Below are positions 25,187 to 34,500 of a DNA stretch of 64,000 bases, in pieces. Location of the stretch: positions 682,001 through 746,000 of the forward strand of contig CAWJHN010000004.1 of the NCBI GenBank assembly GCA_963842725.1. Direction: 5' to 3'. Below the pieces are notes generated by a model. The model was not told the DNA's origin. It saw nothing but the letters and a program-made list of their open reading frames with translations, and searched no databases. This DNA is from UBA10649 sp963842725 (GTDB taxonomy: Bacteria; Actinomycetota; Actinomycetes; S36-B12). Numbering within the stretch: the stretch's first letter is position 1; each line of letters opens with the position of its first letter. Position numbers and translations under genes: made by a program.

Positions 25187-26338
25187 ATGTCGCTGCTGCC
25201 CGAGGCCCCGGCCATCCCGGTCAACGGGGTCCTGCTCCACGTCGGGGTCCACAAGACGGGGACGACGGCGATCCAGGCCGCACTCGCCGACGCGCGGCCC
25301 GAGCTCAAGGCGGCCGGCGTGACCTACCCGGGCAAGCTGCAGGCCCAGCACCGGGCCGCGCTCGCCGTGCTGGGCCGGCCCTGGGGCTGGAACCAGCGAG
25401 GCGGTGCCGTCATGGACCGACGGCACTTCGACAGGCTCGCCCGCCGCGTCGGATCGCATGGTCAGCGCGTCGTGGTGAGCAGCGAGTTCTTCTGCGAGGC
25501 CGACGAGGCAACGGCGGCGGCGGTCGCCCGGGACCTGGGAGGCGATCGCGTGCGCGTCGTCGTCACCCTGCGCAATCTCGGCAAGCTCCTGCCCTCGTCG
25601 TGGCAGCAGTACCTCAAGTACGGGCTGACGACGCCGTACGTCAAGTGGCTCAAGGACGTCTTCGAGGAGCCGGGCGTCGCCCGCATGACCCCCACCTTCT
25701 GGAAGCGGCACGACCACGGGGGTGTCGTCTCGCGCTGGAGCCAGGCCGTGGGTCCCGAGAACGTGACGGTGCTGGTCCTCGAGGACATCGACCGCAGCGC
25801 GATGTTCCGGTCGTTCGCACAACTGCTCGACGTACCCGAGGAGATCCTCGTCTCGCGCATGGACCTCACGTCCAACCGCTCGATGACAGCGGCGGAGGCC
25901 GAGCTGCTCGTACGCCTGAACAAGAAGGTCAAGAAGGAGCTCCAGTGGGACGAGTACGTGCGATTCGTGCGGCGGGGGGTCGCCCTGGGGATGGTGGAGG
26001 GACGCGAGCCCGCGGCCGACGAGCCGCGCCTCCACACCCCTGACTGGGCGCTCGACGCGGCCGCCGATCGCGGACGCCACTCGGTCGAGACGATCCGGTC
26101 GCTGGGCGTCAACGTGCTGGGCGACCTCGAAGCCCTGGCCACGCGCGTGCCGTCCACCGCGCCCGTCGACCCCGCGGCGGCCGGGATGCTCCCGGTCGAC
26201 GCCGGCGTCCAGGCCGTCATGACCGTGATCCAGGCCGCCCGCGAGAACCCGAGCTCCCGCGACCTGGCCGGCCAGCTGTGGCGCCGCACGCGCCAGCAGG
26301 GGCGAGACCGGTTCCGTCGCGCTCCTTCCGCATCGTGA
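25187..26338 (+). CDS. P-loop sulfotransferase-like protein
   Basis: A 383-residue protein. The N-terminal loop HVGVHKTGTTAIQAAL (residues about 17-32) is the 5'-phosphosulfate-binding P-loop of PAPS-dependent sulfotransferases, and RVVVTLRNLGKLLPSSWQQ near residue 125 fits the 3'-phosphate-binding Arg/Ser element. The C-terminal 150 residues are not recognised. It may sulfate the surface glycan made by this cluster. The reaction is inferred from the fold; the acceptor is unknown, and a non-catalytic role cannot be excluded. Confidence 0.78.
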   Translation: MSLLPEAPAIPVNGVLLHVGVHKTGTTAIQAALADARPELKAAGVTYPGKLQAQHRAALAVLGRPWGWNQRGGAVMDRRHFDRLARRVGSHGQRVVVSSEFFCEADEATAAAVARDLGGDRVRVVVTLRNLGKLLPSSWQQYLKYGLTTPYVKWLKDVFEEPGVARMTPTFWKRHDHGGVVSRWSQAVGPENVTVLVLEDIDRSAMFRSFAQLLDVPEEILVSRMDLTSNRSMTAAEAELLVRLNKKVKKELQWDEYVRFVRRGVALGMVEGREPAADEPRLHTPDWALDAAADRGRHSVETIRSLGVNVLGDLEALATRVPSTAPVDPAAAGMLPVDAGVQAVMTVIQAARENPSSRDLAGQLWRRTRQQGRDRFRRAPSAS

Positions 26339-28122
26339 TCGAGCCGGTCGCACTACCGGGCAGCACGCCGCCTGTCGAGGCGCTGCGCGACGTCGTCGCC
26401 AGACTGCGCGCCACCCAGGCGCCCGTGGTGCTGTGCGCCGCGGACCTGGTCGTGGCGCCCGCCGCGCTGGCGCCGCTCACCGCCGACCCCTTCGTCGCAA
26501 CCTCCCTCCTCGTGCGTCCCGCAACCCACGACGCCGACGTGCGGGTCCGGCATCACCTGGTGACCAGCGTCGGAACCGGATTCCACGGCGTGACCGCGCC
26601 CGACCACCGCTCCGTCGGGGTCCTCGCGGTGTCGCTCGCCGATGCCGACGCCGTGGCCCTCGCCGTCGACGACCTGGTCGAGGCGATCGCATCCGGAGCC
26701 GTGACGACCACGGGCGCGGACCTGGTCGAGCTCGTCGCGGTCGCGGTCGCCCGGGGCGGCGTCACCGTCAAGGCCGTGGACATGGTCGACGTCCCATGGT
26801 CCCGATCGCCGGTCGACGCGGCCGCGGCCCGAGCCGCCGCCGACTCCGTGCCGGACGCGCGCATCGCCCAGCTGCAGGCGAACCGGGCGGATGACGGCTT
26901 CTACTCGACGTTCGTGGTCCGGAAGGCGTCGAAGCCCCTGACGCGGCTGGCGCTGCGCCTGGGGTGGAGCCCCAACGCGATCACCCTGCTCTCCTTCGCC
27001 ATCGGCATCGCCGCCGCCGCGCTGTTCGCGGTAGGCGACCGCTGGGCCCTGCTCGGCGGCGCACTCCTGCTCCAGCTGAGCCTGGTCGTCGACTGCGTCG
27101 ACGGCGAGGTGGCCCGCGCCACGCGCCGGTTCTCGGCACTGGGCGCGTGGCTCGACGCGTCGACCGACCGCGTCAAGGAGTTCCTGGCCTACGCGGGCCT
27201 GGCGTATGGCGCGCTCCGCCAGGGCGCGGACATCTGGTGGCTGGCCGTCGTCCTCGTGGTGCTCCAGACGACCAGGCACATGGCCGACTACGACTTCTCG
27301 CGCATCCAGCGCATGCGCGAGGCATACGTGCCGCCGCGTGACGTGCGCATCGCAGACGACGGGGCCGCCGGGTCGGCGGGCGGCTGGTCCGTCAGCGGCG
27401 CGATGGAGATGTCGACGCGAATGAACCGCCGCGACGCGGTGCGATGGGCGAAGCGAGCGATCCACCTGCCGATCGGCGAGCGCTGGCTGATCATCAGCGT
27501 GTTCGCCGCGGTCCTCGGGGCCACCTGGGCGCTCGGGGTCCTGCTCGCTGCCGGGCTCCTGGCCCTCGCCTACGTCACCGCCGGGCGCGTTCTCCGCACC
27601 ACGACGTGGCACGGGCCGACTCCCGTCGCCGGCGTCCAGCTCCTGCGTCGGCAGGGGGACTCGGGCCCGCTTCTCGGGCTCGTCGGCCGGGCGGTGCCGG
27701 AAGCCACCCGTCGGCGATGGTGGGCCGGACGGGCCGCGTGGGCGGTCCCGTCGGGGCTGCGACTCGTCGAGCTCGCCATGGTCGCCGTCATCACCCTGGC
27801 GGTCTACCCCGAGGTGACGGTGACCGCCTTCTGGTGGATGGCGATCGTGGCGTTCCACCACTACGACACGCTGTACCGCGCGATGCAGGGCGCGGAGCCG
27901 CCCCGCTGGATCGTCTGGACCGGGCTCGGATGGGAAGGGCGCACGATCCTGGTGGTGGCACTCGCGGCGGTCGGGCTCGGGGCGTTCTCGACGGGACTCG
28001 TCGCCGGGGCCTGGATCCTGGCCGCGCTGTTCGTGGTGATCGCATCCGTACAGTGGCTGTCCGTGCAGGAGACGTCAGCCGCAGGGGAGAGGTCGTCCGT
28101 GTCGAAGGGGAGTGCCCGATGA
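26335..28122 (+). CDS. CDP-alcohol phosphatidyltransferase with extra N-terminal and C-terminal regions
   Basis: A 595-residue membrane protein. The complete CDP-alcohol motif is present: Asp253, Asp256-Gly257, Ala260-Arg261, Gly270, Asp274 and Asp278. Residues 1-175 form a soluble domain that resembles a nucleotidyltransferase without its signature loop. The layout recalls bifunctional inositol-phosphate cytidylyltransferase/phosphate synthases but is probably inactive in the first half. Several hydrophobic segments follow, including an extra pair near the C-terminus. GTG 26335 overlaps the preceding stop by 4 nt. The alcohol transferred is unknown (inositol phosphate or glycerol phosphate are candidates). 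Confidence 0.87.
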   Translation: MIEPVALPGSTPPVEALRDVVARLRATQAPVVLCAADLVVAPAALAPLTADPFVATSLLVRPATHDADVRVRHHLVTSVGTGFHGVTAPDHRSVGVLAVSLADADAVALAVDDLVEAIASGAVTTTGADLVELVAVAVARGGVTVKAVDMVDVPWSRSPVDAAAARAAADSVPDARIAQLQANRADDGFYSTFVVRKASKPLTRLALRLGWSPNAITLLSFAIGIAAAALFAVGDRWALLGGALLLQLSLVVDCVDGEVARATRRFSALGAWLDASTDRVKEFLAYAGLAYGALRQGADIWWLAVVLVVLQTTRHMADYDFSRIQRMREAYVPPRDVRIADDGAAGSAGGWSVSGAMEMSTRMNRRDAVRWAKRAIHLPIGERWLIISVFAAVLGATWALGVLLAAGLLALAYVTAGRVLRTTTWHGPTPVAGVQLLRRQGDSGPLLGLVGRAVPEATRRRWWAGRAAWAVPSGLRLVELAMVAVITLAVYPEVTVTAFWWMAIVAFHHYDTLYRAMQGAEPPRWIVWTGLGWEGRTILVVALAAVGLGAFSTGLVAGAWILAALFVVIASVQWLSVQETSAAGERSSVSKGSAR

Positions 28123-28934
28123 GCGACGCGCAGGGTGCCGTCGTCCGACCGACGAGGCCCACGGTCGCCCAGATCCGCGAGGTCTGCCAGCCGCCCGCGG
28201 TGCGCGGTCGCCGCAACTCCGAGCACTGGGTCGCCGACGTGTACCTGCGCGGCATCTCGCCGTACCTGACCCGACTGCTCCTTCGCACGCCCATCACGGC
28301 GAACGGGGTGACGTGGCTGATGGTGGCCACCGGCATGTCGGCTGCGTTCGCGCTCCTGATCCCGGGCCTGCCGGGCGCATTCCTCGCGGCCCTGCTCGGG
28401 CAGCTGCAGATGCTCTGGGACTGCAGCGACGGCGAGGTGGCCCGATGGCGGGCGACGACGTCGCCCAAGGGCGTCTTCATCGACCGGGTGGGTCACTACA
28501 CCACCGAGGGCCTCATCCCGATCGCCCTGGGGCTGCGGGCAGCCGGCTTCCCCAGTGACGGCTGGCTCGACACGCCGTGGCCCCTGATCGGGGCGCTCGT
28601 ATCGGTGATCGTGCTCTACAACAAGGCGCTGAACGACATGGTCCACGTGTCGCGCGCCTACAACGACCTGCCGCGCCTGCAGGAGAAGGCGGACGTCGCG
28701 GCACCCCGCTCCACGGGCCTACGCCGCCTGCGGTCGGTCGCGCGGTTCTTCCCGTTCCATCGCGCCTACCACTCCGTCGAGTTGACGATCCTCGCGCTGG
28801 TCGCCGCCGTGATCGACGTCCCGCTGGGCGGCCTTGCGGCGACGCGGTTCCTGGTTGCCTTCCTGGCGGTGTTCGGAGTCGTGACGGTCATCGGGCACCT
28901 CGCGTCCATCCTCTCCTCGAGTCGGCTGCGCTGA
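28119..28934 (+). CDS. CDP-alcohol phosphatidyltransferase family protein with His in place of the fourth Asp
   Basis: A 271-residue membrane protein with about six hydrophobic segments. The motif reads Asp101, Asp104-Gly105, Ala108-Arg109, Gly118, Asp122 and then His126, where the family has the aspartate proposed as catalytic base. The rest of the motif and the fold are intact. ATG 28119 overlaps the previous stop by 4 nt, so the two transferases are made together. It could be an enzyme with a histidine base or a regulatory partner of the larger paralogue. Confidence 0.85.
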   Translation: MSDAQGAVVRPTRPTVAQIREVCQPPAVRGRRNSEHWVADVYLRGISPYLTRLLLRTPITANGVTWLMVATGMSAAFALLIPGLPGAFLAALLGQLQMLWDCSDGEVARWRATTSPKGVFIDRVGHYTTEGLIPIALGLRAAGFPSDGWLDTPWPLIGALVSVIVLYNKALNDMVHVSRAYNDLPRLQEKADVAAPRSTGLRRLRSVARFFPFHRAYHSVELTILALVAAVIDVPLGGLAATRFLVAFLAVFGVVTVIGHLASILSSSRLR

Positions 28935-28937
28935 GCC

Positions 28938-29825
28938 ATGACGACTCCGGACAGCACCCCCGTGGCTCCGCACTTCGGCGTGGTCGTGCTGACCATGGGG
29001 ACGCGTCCCGAAGACCTGGATCGCGGCCTGCGGTCGATCCTCGCCCAGCAGGGCGTGACGACGGACGTCGTCGTGGTCGGAAACTCGTGGGACCCGGCCG
29101 GCCTGCCCGAGGGCGTGCGCGGTCACTACCTGCCGCAGAACGTGGGGATCCCGGCCGGGCGCAACGCCGGAGTGCCGCTGGTGTCCGGCGCGCTGCTGCT
29201 CTTCCTCGACGACGACGCGTCGCTGCCGGACGCGCACTTCCTGCGGTCAGCGGCCGACCGGTTCGCGGCGGATCCCCGCCTGGGGCTGATCCAGCCCAGG
29301 GTCGTCGACCCGACCGGGCTCGCCGCGCCCCGGCGATGGGTGCCTCGGCTTCGCGTCGGCGACCCCTACGCGTCGAGTGCCGCGACCGCCCTGTGGGAGG
29401 GCGCGGTGGTGATGCGTCGGTCCGTCTTCGATGCGATCGGGGGCTGGCCGGACGAGTTCTTCTATGCGCACGAGGGCATCGACCTGGTGTGGCGGGTCTG
29501 GGACGAGGGGTACACGCCCTGGTACGCGGCCGACCTCGTGGCCAACCACCCGGTGATAGACCCCGCCCGCCACGATGTCTACTACCGCCTCAATGCGCGC
29601 AACCGCGTGTGGCTGGCCCGTCGCAACCTGCCGGTCCTGCTCGAGCCGCTGTACGTCGGCACCTGGGTCGGGATGACGCTCCTGCGGGTGCATGACCGAG
29701 CGGCCCTGCGCGCCTGGTTCGGTGGCCTGCGCGAGGGCATCGAGCAGCGTCCCGCCGGCCGCCGGCGCATGAAGTGGCGCACGGTCTGGGAACTGACGAA
29801 GGCCGGCCGTCCGCCCGTCATCTGA
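28938..29825 (+). CDS. Glycosyltransferase family 2 protein (WbbL-like)
   Basis: A 295-residue GT2 enzyme with FGVVVLTMGTRPEDLDRGL at the start, the substrate loop PQNVGIPAGRNAGV, the metal site FLDDDASLPD and the late EGIDLVWRVWDEG. Its position beside the LCP gene resembles that of the rhamnosyltransferase wbbL in mycobacteria, so attachment of the first sugars of a wall linkage unit is possible, but its sugar is not evident. It begins 3 nt after the CDP-alcohol transferase stop. Confidence 0.87.
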   Translation: MTTPDSTPVAPHFGVVVLTMGTRPEDLDRGLRSILAQQGVTTDVVVVGNSWDPAGLPEGVRGHYLPQNVGIPAGRNAGVPLVSGALLLFLDDDASLPDAHFLRSAADRFAADPRLGLIQPRVVDPTGLAAPRRWVPRLRVGDPYASSAATALWEGAVVMRRSVFDAIGGWPDEFFYAHEGIDLVWRVWDEGYTPWYAADLVANHPVIDPARHDVYYRLNARNRVWLARRNLPVLLEPLYVGTWVGMTLLRVHDRAALRAWFGGLREGIEQRPAGRRRMKWRTVWELTKAGRPPVI

Positions 29826-29852
29826 CCCGGCCCCCCGGGAGGCACCGGACCG

Positions 29853-31280
29853 TCAGGAGGCGCAGTAGTTCTCGTCGGCGGTGTTGACCTGAGCGGTGTA
29901 GTCCTGCGTGATATCGAGGATCTCGACGTCGCGGATCGACGTGAAGTCGCTGCCGATGATCAGGTTCATGACCTCGCCCTGACCCTTGACCTTCTCGGAC
30001 TCGGCCGCGCCGGACGCGTAGATCAGCGTCTTGGCCGACGTGTCCCAGCGCGGGTCGTACTGCACCGTGGTGACCGCGTAGTCGGACGTCTCCGCGTTGC
30101 CGACCAGCTCGACGCGGAAGCCCTGCTTGCGCAGCTGCTTGGCGACCTGCTTGGCCTTGCCCTTGGTCGCGGTGCCATTGAGCACGTTGACGACGACCTG
30201 GTCGGGTGCGACCTTCAGCAGCGGCGCCTCCTCGCCCGCGGCTCCCTTGGGCGGCCACGGCGTGTCGTTGGCCATCGCAGCCCAGATCGGCTTGGCCTTC
30301 TCGGTGTTCACGCTGACCGTGGCGTTGTCGCCGTTGGGCGTCCAGGGGATCGTGGTGAAGGTCACGTTGGCCGGCTTGAGGTCCTTCAGGCTCAGGGCCA
30401 GGTCCTTGAGGTTGTTGATGTCGGCCAGCTGCGGGTCGGCGGTGAGCGACTTCGTCGACGCGTCCAGGACCCCCAGCAGGGCCGCCGGGTTGAGCAGCGT
30501 CCCGCTGGACAGCACCTTTCGCATGAGCGAGGAGATGAACGCCTGCTGCCGACGGATGCGCGAGGTGTCGGAGCCGTCGCCGAGGGTCTTGCGGGCGCGA
30601 ACGAAGGCCAGGGCCTCCTCGCCCTGCACCACGTGCTTGCCCTTGCTCAGCTTCAGGCCGCTCAGCGGATCGTCGACCGGCTCGGACACGCAGATCTCGA
30701 CGCCGCCGACCGCGTCGACGATGCGCTTGAACCCGCCGAAGTCGACGAGCATGAAGTTGCTGATGTCGAGGCCGGACATCTCGGAGACGGCCTTGATGGT
30801 GCAGCCGGGTCCGCCGATGTCCATGGCGACGTTGAATCGAGCCTCGTAGCCGCCGACCTTCTTGCCCTTGTTCTTGCAGCTCGGCAGGGTGATGATCGTG
30901 TCGCGCGGGATGCTGACGCCGATCGCCGACTTCCGGTCGCCGCTGATGTGCATGACGATGGTGGTGTCGGAGCGCTGACCGCCGATCTCCGTCGCGTTGC
31001 CGAAGCCGCCGTTGCCCTTGCCCTCGCGGGTGTCGCTGCCCATCAGGACGATGTTGAGCGGCTCGAAGGTGCCAGTCTCCTCGTTGATCTCGGCGATGGG
31101 CTTCGGCGCGGTCGTCCCGATCTGGTCGCTGATGTCGACGGCCGTGATGTTGCCCTGCAGCTGCCCCATGACGACGCTCACGCCCGCGCCCACGACGGTG
31201 GCCACCAGGACCATCGCCGACAGGATGGTCAGCAGGACGCGCGAGACGCGGCGGGCCGAGCTCGGTCGGGCGGAACTCAT
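29853..31280 (-). CDS. LytR-CpsA-Psr (LCP) family glycopolymer ligase with LytR_C domain
   Basis: A 475-residue protein anchored by one N-terminal transmembrane helix (about residues 13-36). The LCP domain (NIVLMGSDTREG, TTIVMHISGDRKSAIGVSIP with the Arg-Asp pair, FVRARKTLGDGSDTSRIRRQ) covers about residues 75-260. A LytR_C domain (VVVNVLNGTATKGKAKQVAK) is at about 355-445. LCP enzymes transfer lipid-linked glycopolymers to peptidoglycan outside the membrane, so it is the likely last step for the polymer encoded upstream. It corresponds in position to mycobacterial Rv3267. ATG 31280 directly precedes the membrane segment, and in-frame upstream codons lie in the promoter region. Confidence 0.92.
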   Translation of the reverse strand: MSSARPSSARRVSRVLLTILSAMVLVATVVGAGVSVVMGQLQGNITAVDISDQIGTTAPKPIAEINEETGTFEPLNIVLMGSDTREGKGNGGFGNATEIGGQRSDTTIVMHISGDRKSAIGVSIPRDTIITLPSCKNKGKKVGGYEARFNVAMDIGGPGCTIKAVSEMSGLDISNFMLVDFGGFKRIVDAVGGVEICVSEPVDDPLSGLKLSKGKHVVQGEEALAFVRARKTLGDGSDTSRIRRQQAFISSLMRKVLSSGTLLNPAALLGVLDASTKSLTADPQLADINNLKDLALSLKDLKPANVTFTTIPWTPNGDNATVSVNTEKAKPIWAAMANDTPWPPKGAAGEEAPLLKVAPDQVVVNVLNGTATKGKAKQVAKQLRKQGFRVELVGNAETSDYAVTTVQYDPRWDTSAKTLIYASGAAESEKVKGQGEVMNLIIGSDFTSIRDVEILDITQDYTAQVNTADENYCAS

Positions 31281-31519
31281 GGCGCGGGGACGGCTCCGTT
31301 CGTGTCGGGCGGGTGCACGGCGGGTGAACGCCTTCTGGCCATGGTAAGGCGTGCCAGGCAGTGCAATGAACCGACGCACCTGGAGCCGGCACGGTTCCGC
31401 CCGGGGCGCACCGGTGCCGTTCCTGTGACGAATGTGACACACGAGGGCGGTGGGAAGTGGAGTTGACGCCCCCGGTGTGGCACCGTGGTACCAACCCCCT
31501 GCCCCTGAGGAGATCCGAC

Positions 31520-34500
31520 GTGACCGTTCGCCGTTCCGTCGTGGCGATCCTCGTGCCGACCGTGGTGCTCGCCGGGCTGGCTCTGCCCGTGTTGGGCATG
31601 GGCTCAACGGGCGACGGCTCCGCGCTGCGCGATCGACCGTCGGTGGGTGGGTCCGAGCAGGAGATCCCGCTGTCGGGTCTCGACACCGAGGTCGTCCGCA
31701 GCTCGGCCGTCGCCCTCGCCGCGATGGCCGCGGTCGCCGCCCCGGCGGCCGCCGGAGCAGACCTCGATCCGGTCATCGCCACCAGGGCCATCGACACCAA
31801 GCCATTCGGCCTCGTGGGCATCGCCACCGAGGCGCCGCTGCCCGAGGGCAGCCGGGTACTCGTGCGGGTTCGCGAGTCCGGCGCCTGGTCCGCCTGGACG
31901 CAGCTCGGGATCCACGACGATCACGCGCCGGACGAGGGCACTGCCGAGGCGAGCGACGCACGGCACGGCACGGACCCGCTCCTGACCGACTCGGCGGACG
32001 GCGTGCAGGTGCGCATCGACACCCCCGGGGGCGAGGCAGTCGACGAGCCGATGGTCGTGCTGCTGGACAGCCCGGTCACCCCGGAGGACGGCGACCTGCC
32101 GATGCCCGACGACGTCGACGCATCCGCGCCGATCTCGACGGTGGCGGCGGCCACGGCCAGCGCCCCCATGCCGCCGATCATCACGCGCGCGATGTGGGGA
32201 GCGGACGAGTCGCTGCGCAGTCGCGGCGCCAGCTATTCGGGCACGATCAAGGCGGCCTTCATCCATCACACCGTCTCGACCAACGCCTACACGCCCGAGG
32301 AGGCCGCCACGCAGGTGCGCAACCTCTACAGGTGGTTCACCAAGGGCCTTCGCTACTCGGACATGGGCTACAACTTCCTGATCGACCGGTTCGGCCGCCT
32401 CTACGAAGGCCGTGGCGGCGGCATGGACCAGGCCGTCATCGGGGGTCACACGGCAGGCTTCAACGTGGACACGTTCGCGGTGTCCGCGATCGGCGACTTC
32501 CGGGCCTTCGCACCCGCCCCGGCGGAGCAGGCGGCCATCAACGAGTCCCTTGCCTCGCTCATCGCCTGGAAGCTGTCCCTGAGCCAGCGCGATCCCAACG
32601 GCAGCACGGTGCTGACGTCGAACTCCGGCGCGGGCACCTCCCGGTACGCGGCGGGGCAGGCGGCGACCGCCCTCGTCGTCGGCGGCCACGGTGACATCGG
32701 CGCCACGTCGTGCCCGGGCGCGGTGCTGTCGGCCCAGATCCCTGCCATCCGGGCGATGGCGGCGTCGAAGATGGGCGTCACGATGCTCAACCCGTCGGTG
32801 GCCGCCGCCGTGCCGTGGGGCGCTCCCGAGCCGGTCGTCGTCACCGCGTCGACGACGGCCCCGCTCGCCTGGGGGATGACGGTCCGGTCGAAGTGCGGTG
32901 AGGTCGTGCGCACCCTTGCGGGGCAGCAGCCCGAGGGATCGCCCCTGTCGATCGGCTGGGACAAGCTCAACGACGCCGGCCAGCCGGTGCCGCCGGGCGA
33001 CTACTCGGTCACGGTGACCGGTGCCAACGGGGCCGACGGCACCTACCCGTGGACCGGCTCGGCGCGCGTCCTGTCGACGGTCGACTCGCCGCCGGACCCG
33101 TGCGGACCGCCCGAAGCGTTCTCCGTCGTCGGGGCGGGCTTCGGGCATGGCGTGGGCATGTCGCAGTGGGGCGCCTACGGGATGGCCAAGGCGGGCTACG
33201 ACGCGACCGGAATCGTGACGCACTACTACTCAGGAACGACGGTCACCCCGGTCCAGGACGACATGGACGCCCGGATCAACCTCCTGTACCAGGTGTCGGG
33301 AGCCAAGGTGCGCAGCGAGGCCCTCGAGGCAGGTGGCGGAGCGATCGAGGTGACGGTCGGACCCAACGTCACGGTCGGTGGACCGGCCGACGAGTTCCGG
33401 TTCTCCGTGAACGGGGCCTCGGTCGGCGTGCAACGCGTCTCGGGCGGCCAGAACACCGACCTGGGCACCGCGCCCAGCGTCACGGTCCGGTGGGCGGGCA
33501 CGCGCACCCCGGGCGCGGCGGCCGGCGGGGCCACCCAGCTCAACGTGGTCGGGCCGAGCTCGTCCCTCGACTCGACCGGTCATCGCTACCGGTACGGGCT
33601 CGTCGAGGTGCTGCCGGTGTCGACGTCCGGAGGCGTGCGGCTCAACGTCGTCAACTCGGTGCGGATACACGACGAGTACCTCTACGGCATCTCCGAGGTC
33701 TCGAGCTCGTGGCCGGCCGCGGCGCAGCAGGCGCAGGTGCTGGCGGCTCGGACGTACGCGCTCAGCAAGGTCGGCCGGGGCGTGCGCCAGGCGTGCGGAT
33801 GCCACATGGACGACGGCGGCGGCCCGTACTACGACCAGACGTTCACGGGGTGGATCAAGGCGACGTCGGCCAAGGGCGACAAGTGGGTCGACAACGTAAA
33901 CGCCACGCGCGCCTCTGACACCGCCGGTTTCGCGATCCTCTTCGACGGCAAGCCGATCAGCGCCTTCTACAGCTCGTCGAGCGGCGGTGCCACGCAGTCG
34001 GCCAAGGATGTGTGGGGCGGCTCTCTGCCCTATGCGGTGAGCGTCCCCGATCCGTGGATGGCGCACGAGGACAACCCGAACCGCGCCTGGACGGTGAGCG
34101 TGCCCCAGGCCACGATGGCGCAGGCCTTCGGGGTCGGTGCGGTGTCGAAGGTGGAGGTCATCGAGCGGTTCGCGTCCGGGGCGGCCAAGACCGTGGCTGC
34201 GACCCTCATCGATGGCAGCGTCGTGACCCGCACCGGCAACCAGTTCCAGTCCGCACTTCGGCTGAAGTCGTCCTTCGTGACCTCGGTGGGAGGAAACGGC
34301 GTCGTCGCGCCCGCCCCTGCACCAGCGCCCGCGCCCGCTCCGGCGCCGCCCACCGTCAGGCAGCGGACGGTCTCCCTGCTGACGCCGACCGCCGTGACGG
34401 TCGGCAGCGGCTCGAGGTACGTGGTGGCCGGTGTCGTGAGGCCGGCCAAGGCGAAGCTGAAGGCCTGGCGGCAGAAGCTGGTCAACGGGCAGTGGCAGAC

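Noticed and set aside
13886..29825. Possible genomic island carrying the surface polymer genes.
   Set aside because: No integrase, transposase, tRNA boundary or visible change in GC or codon use; the genes look native.
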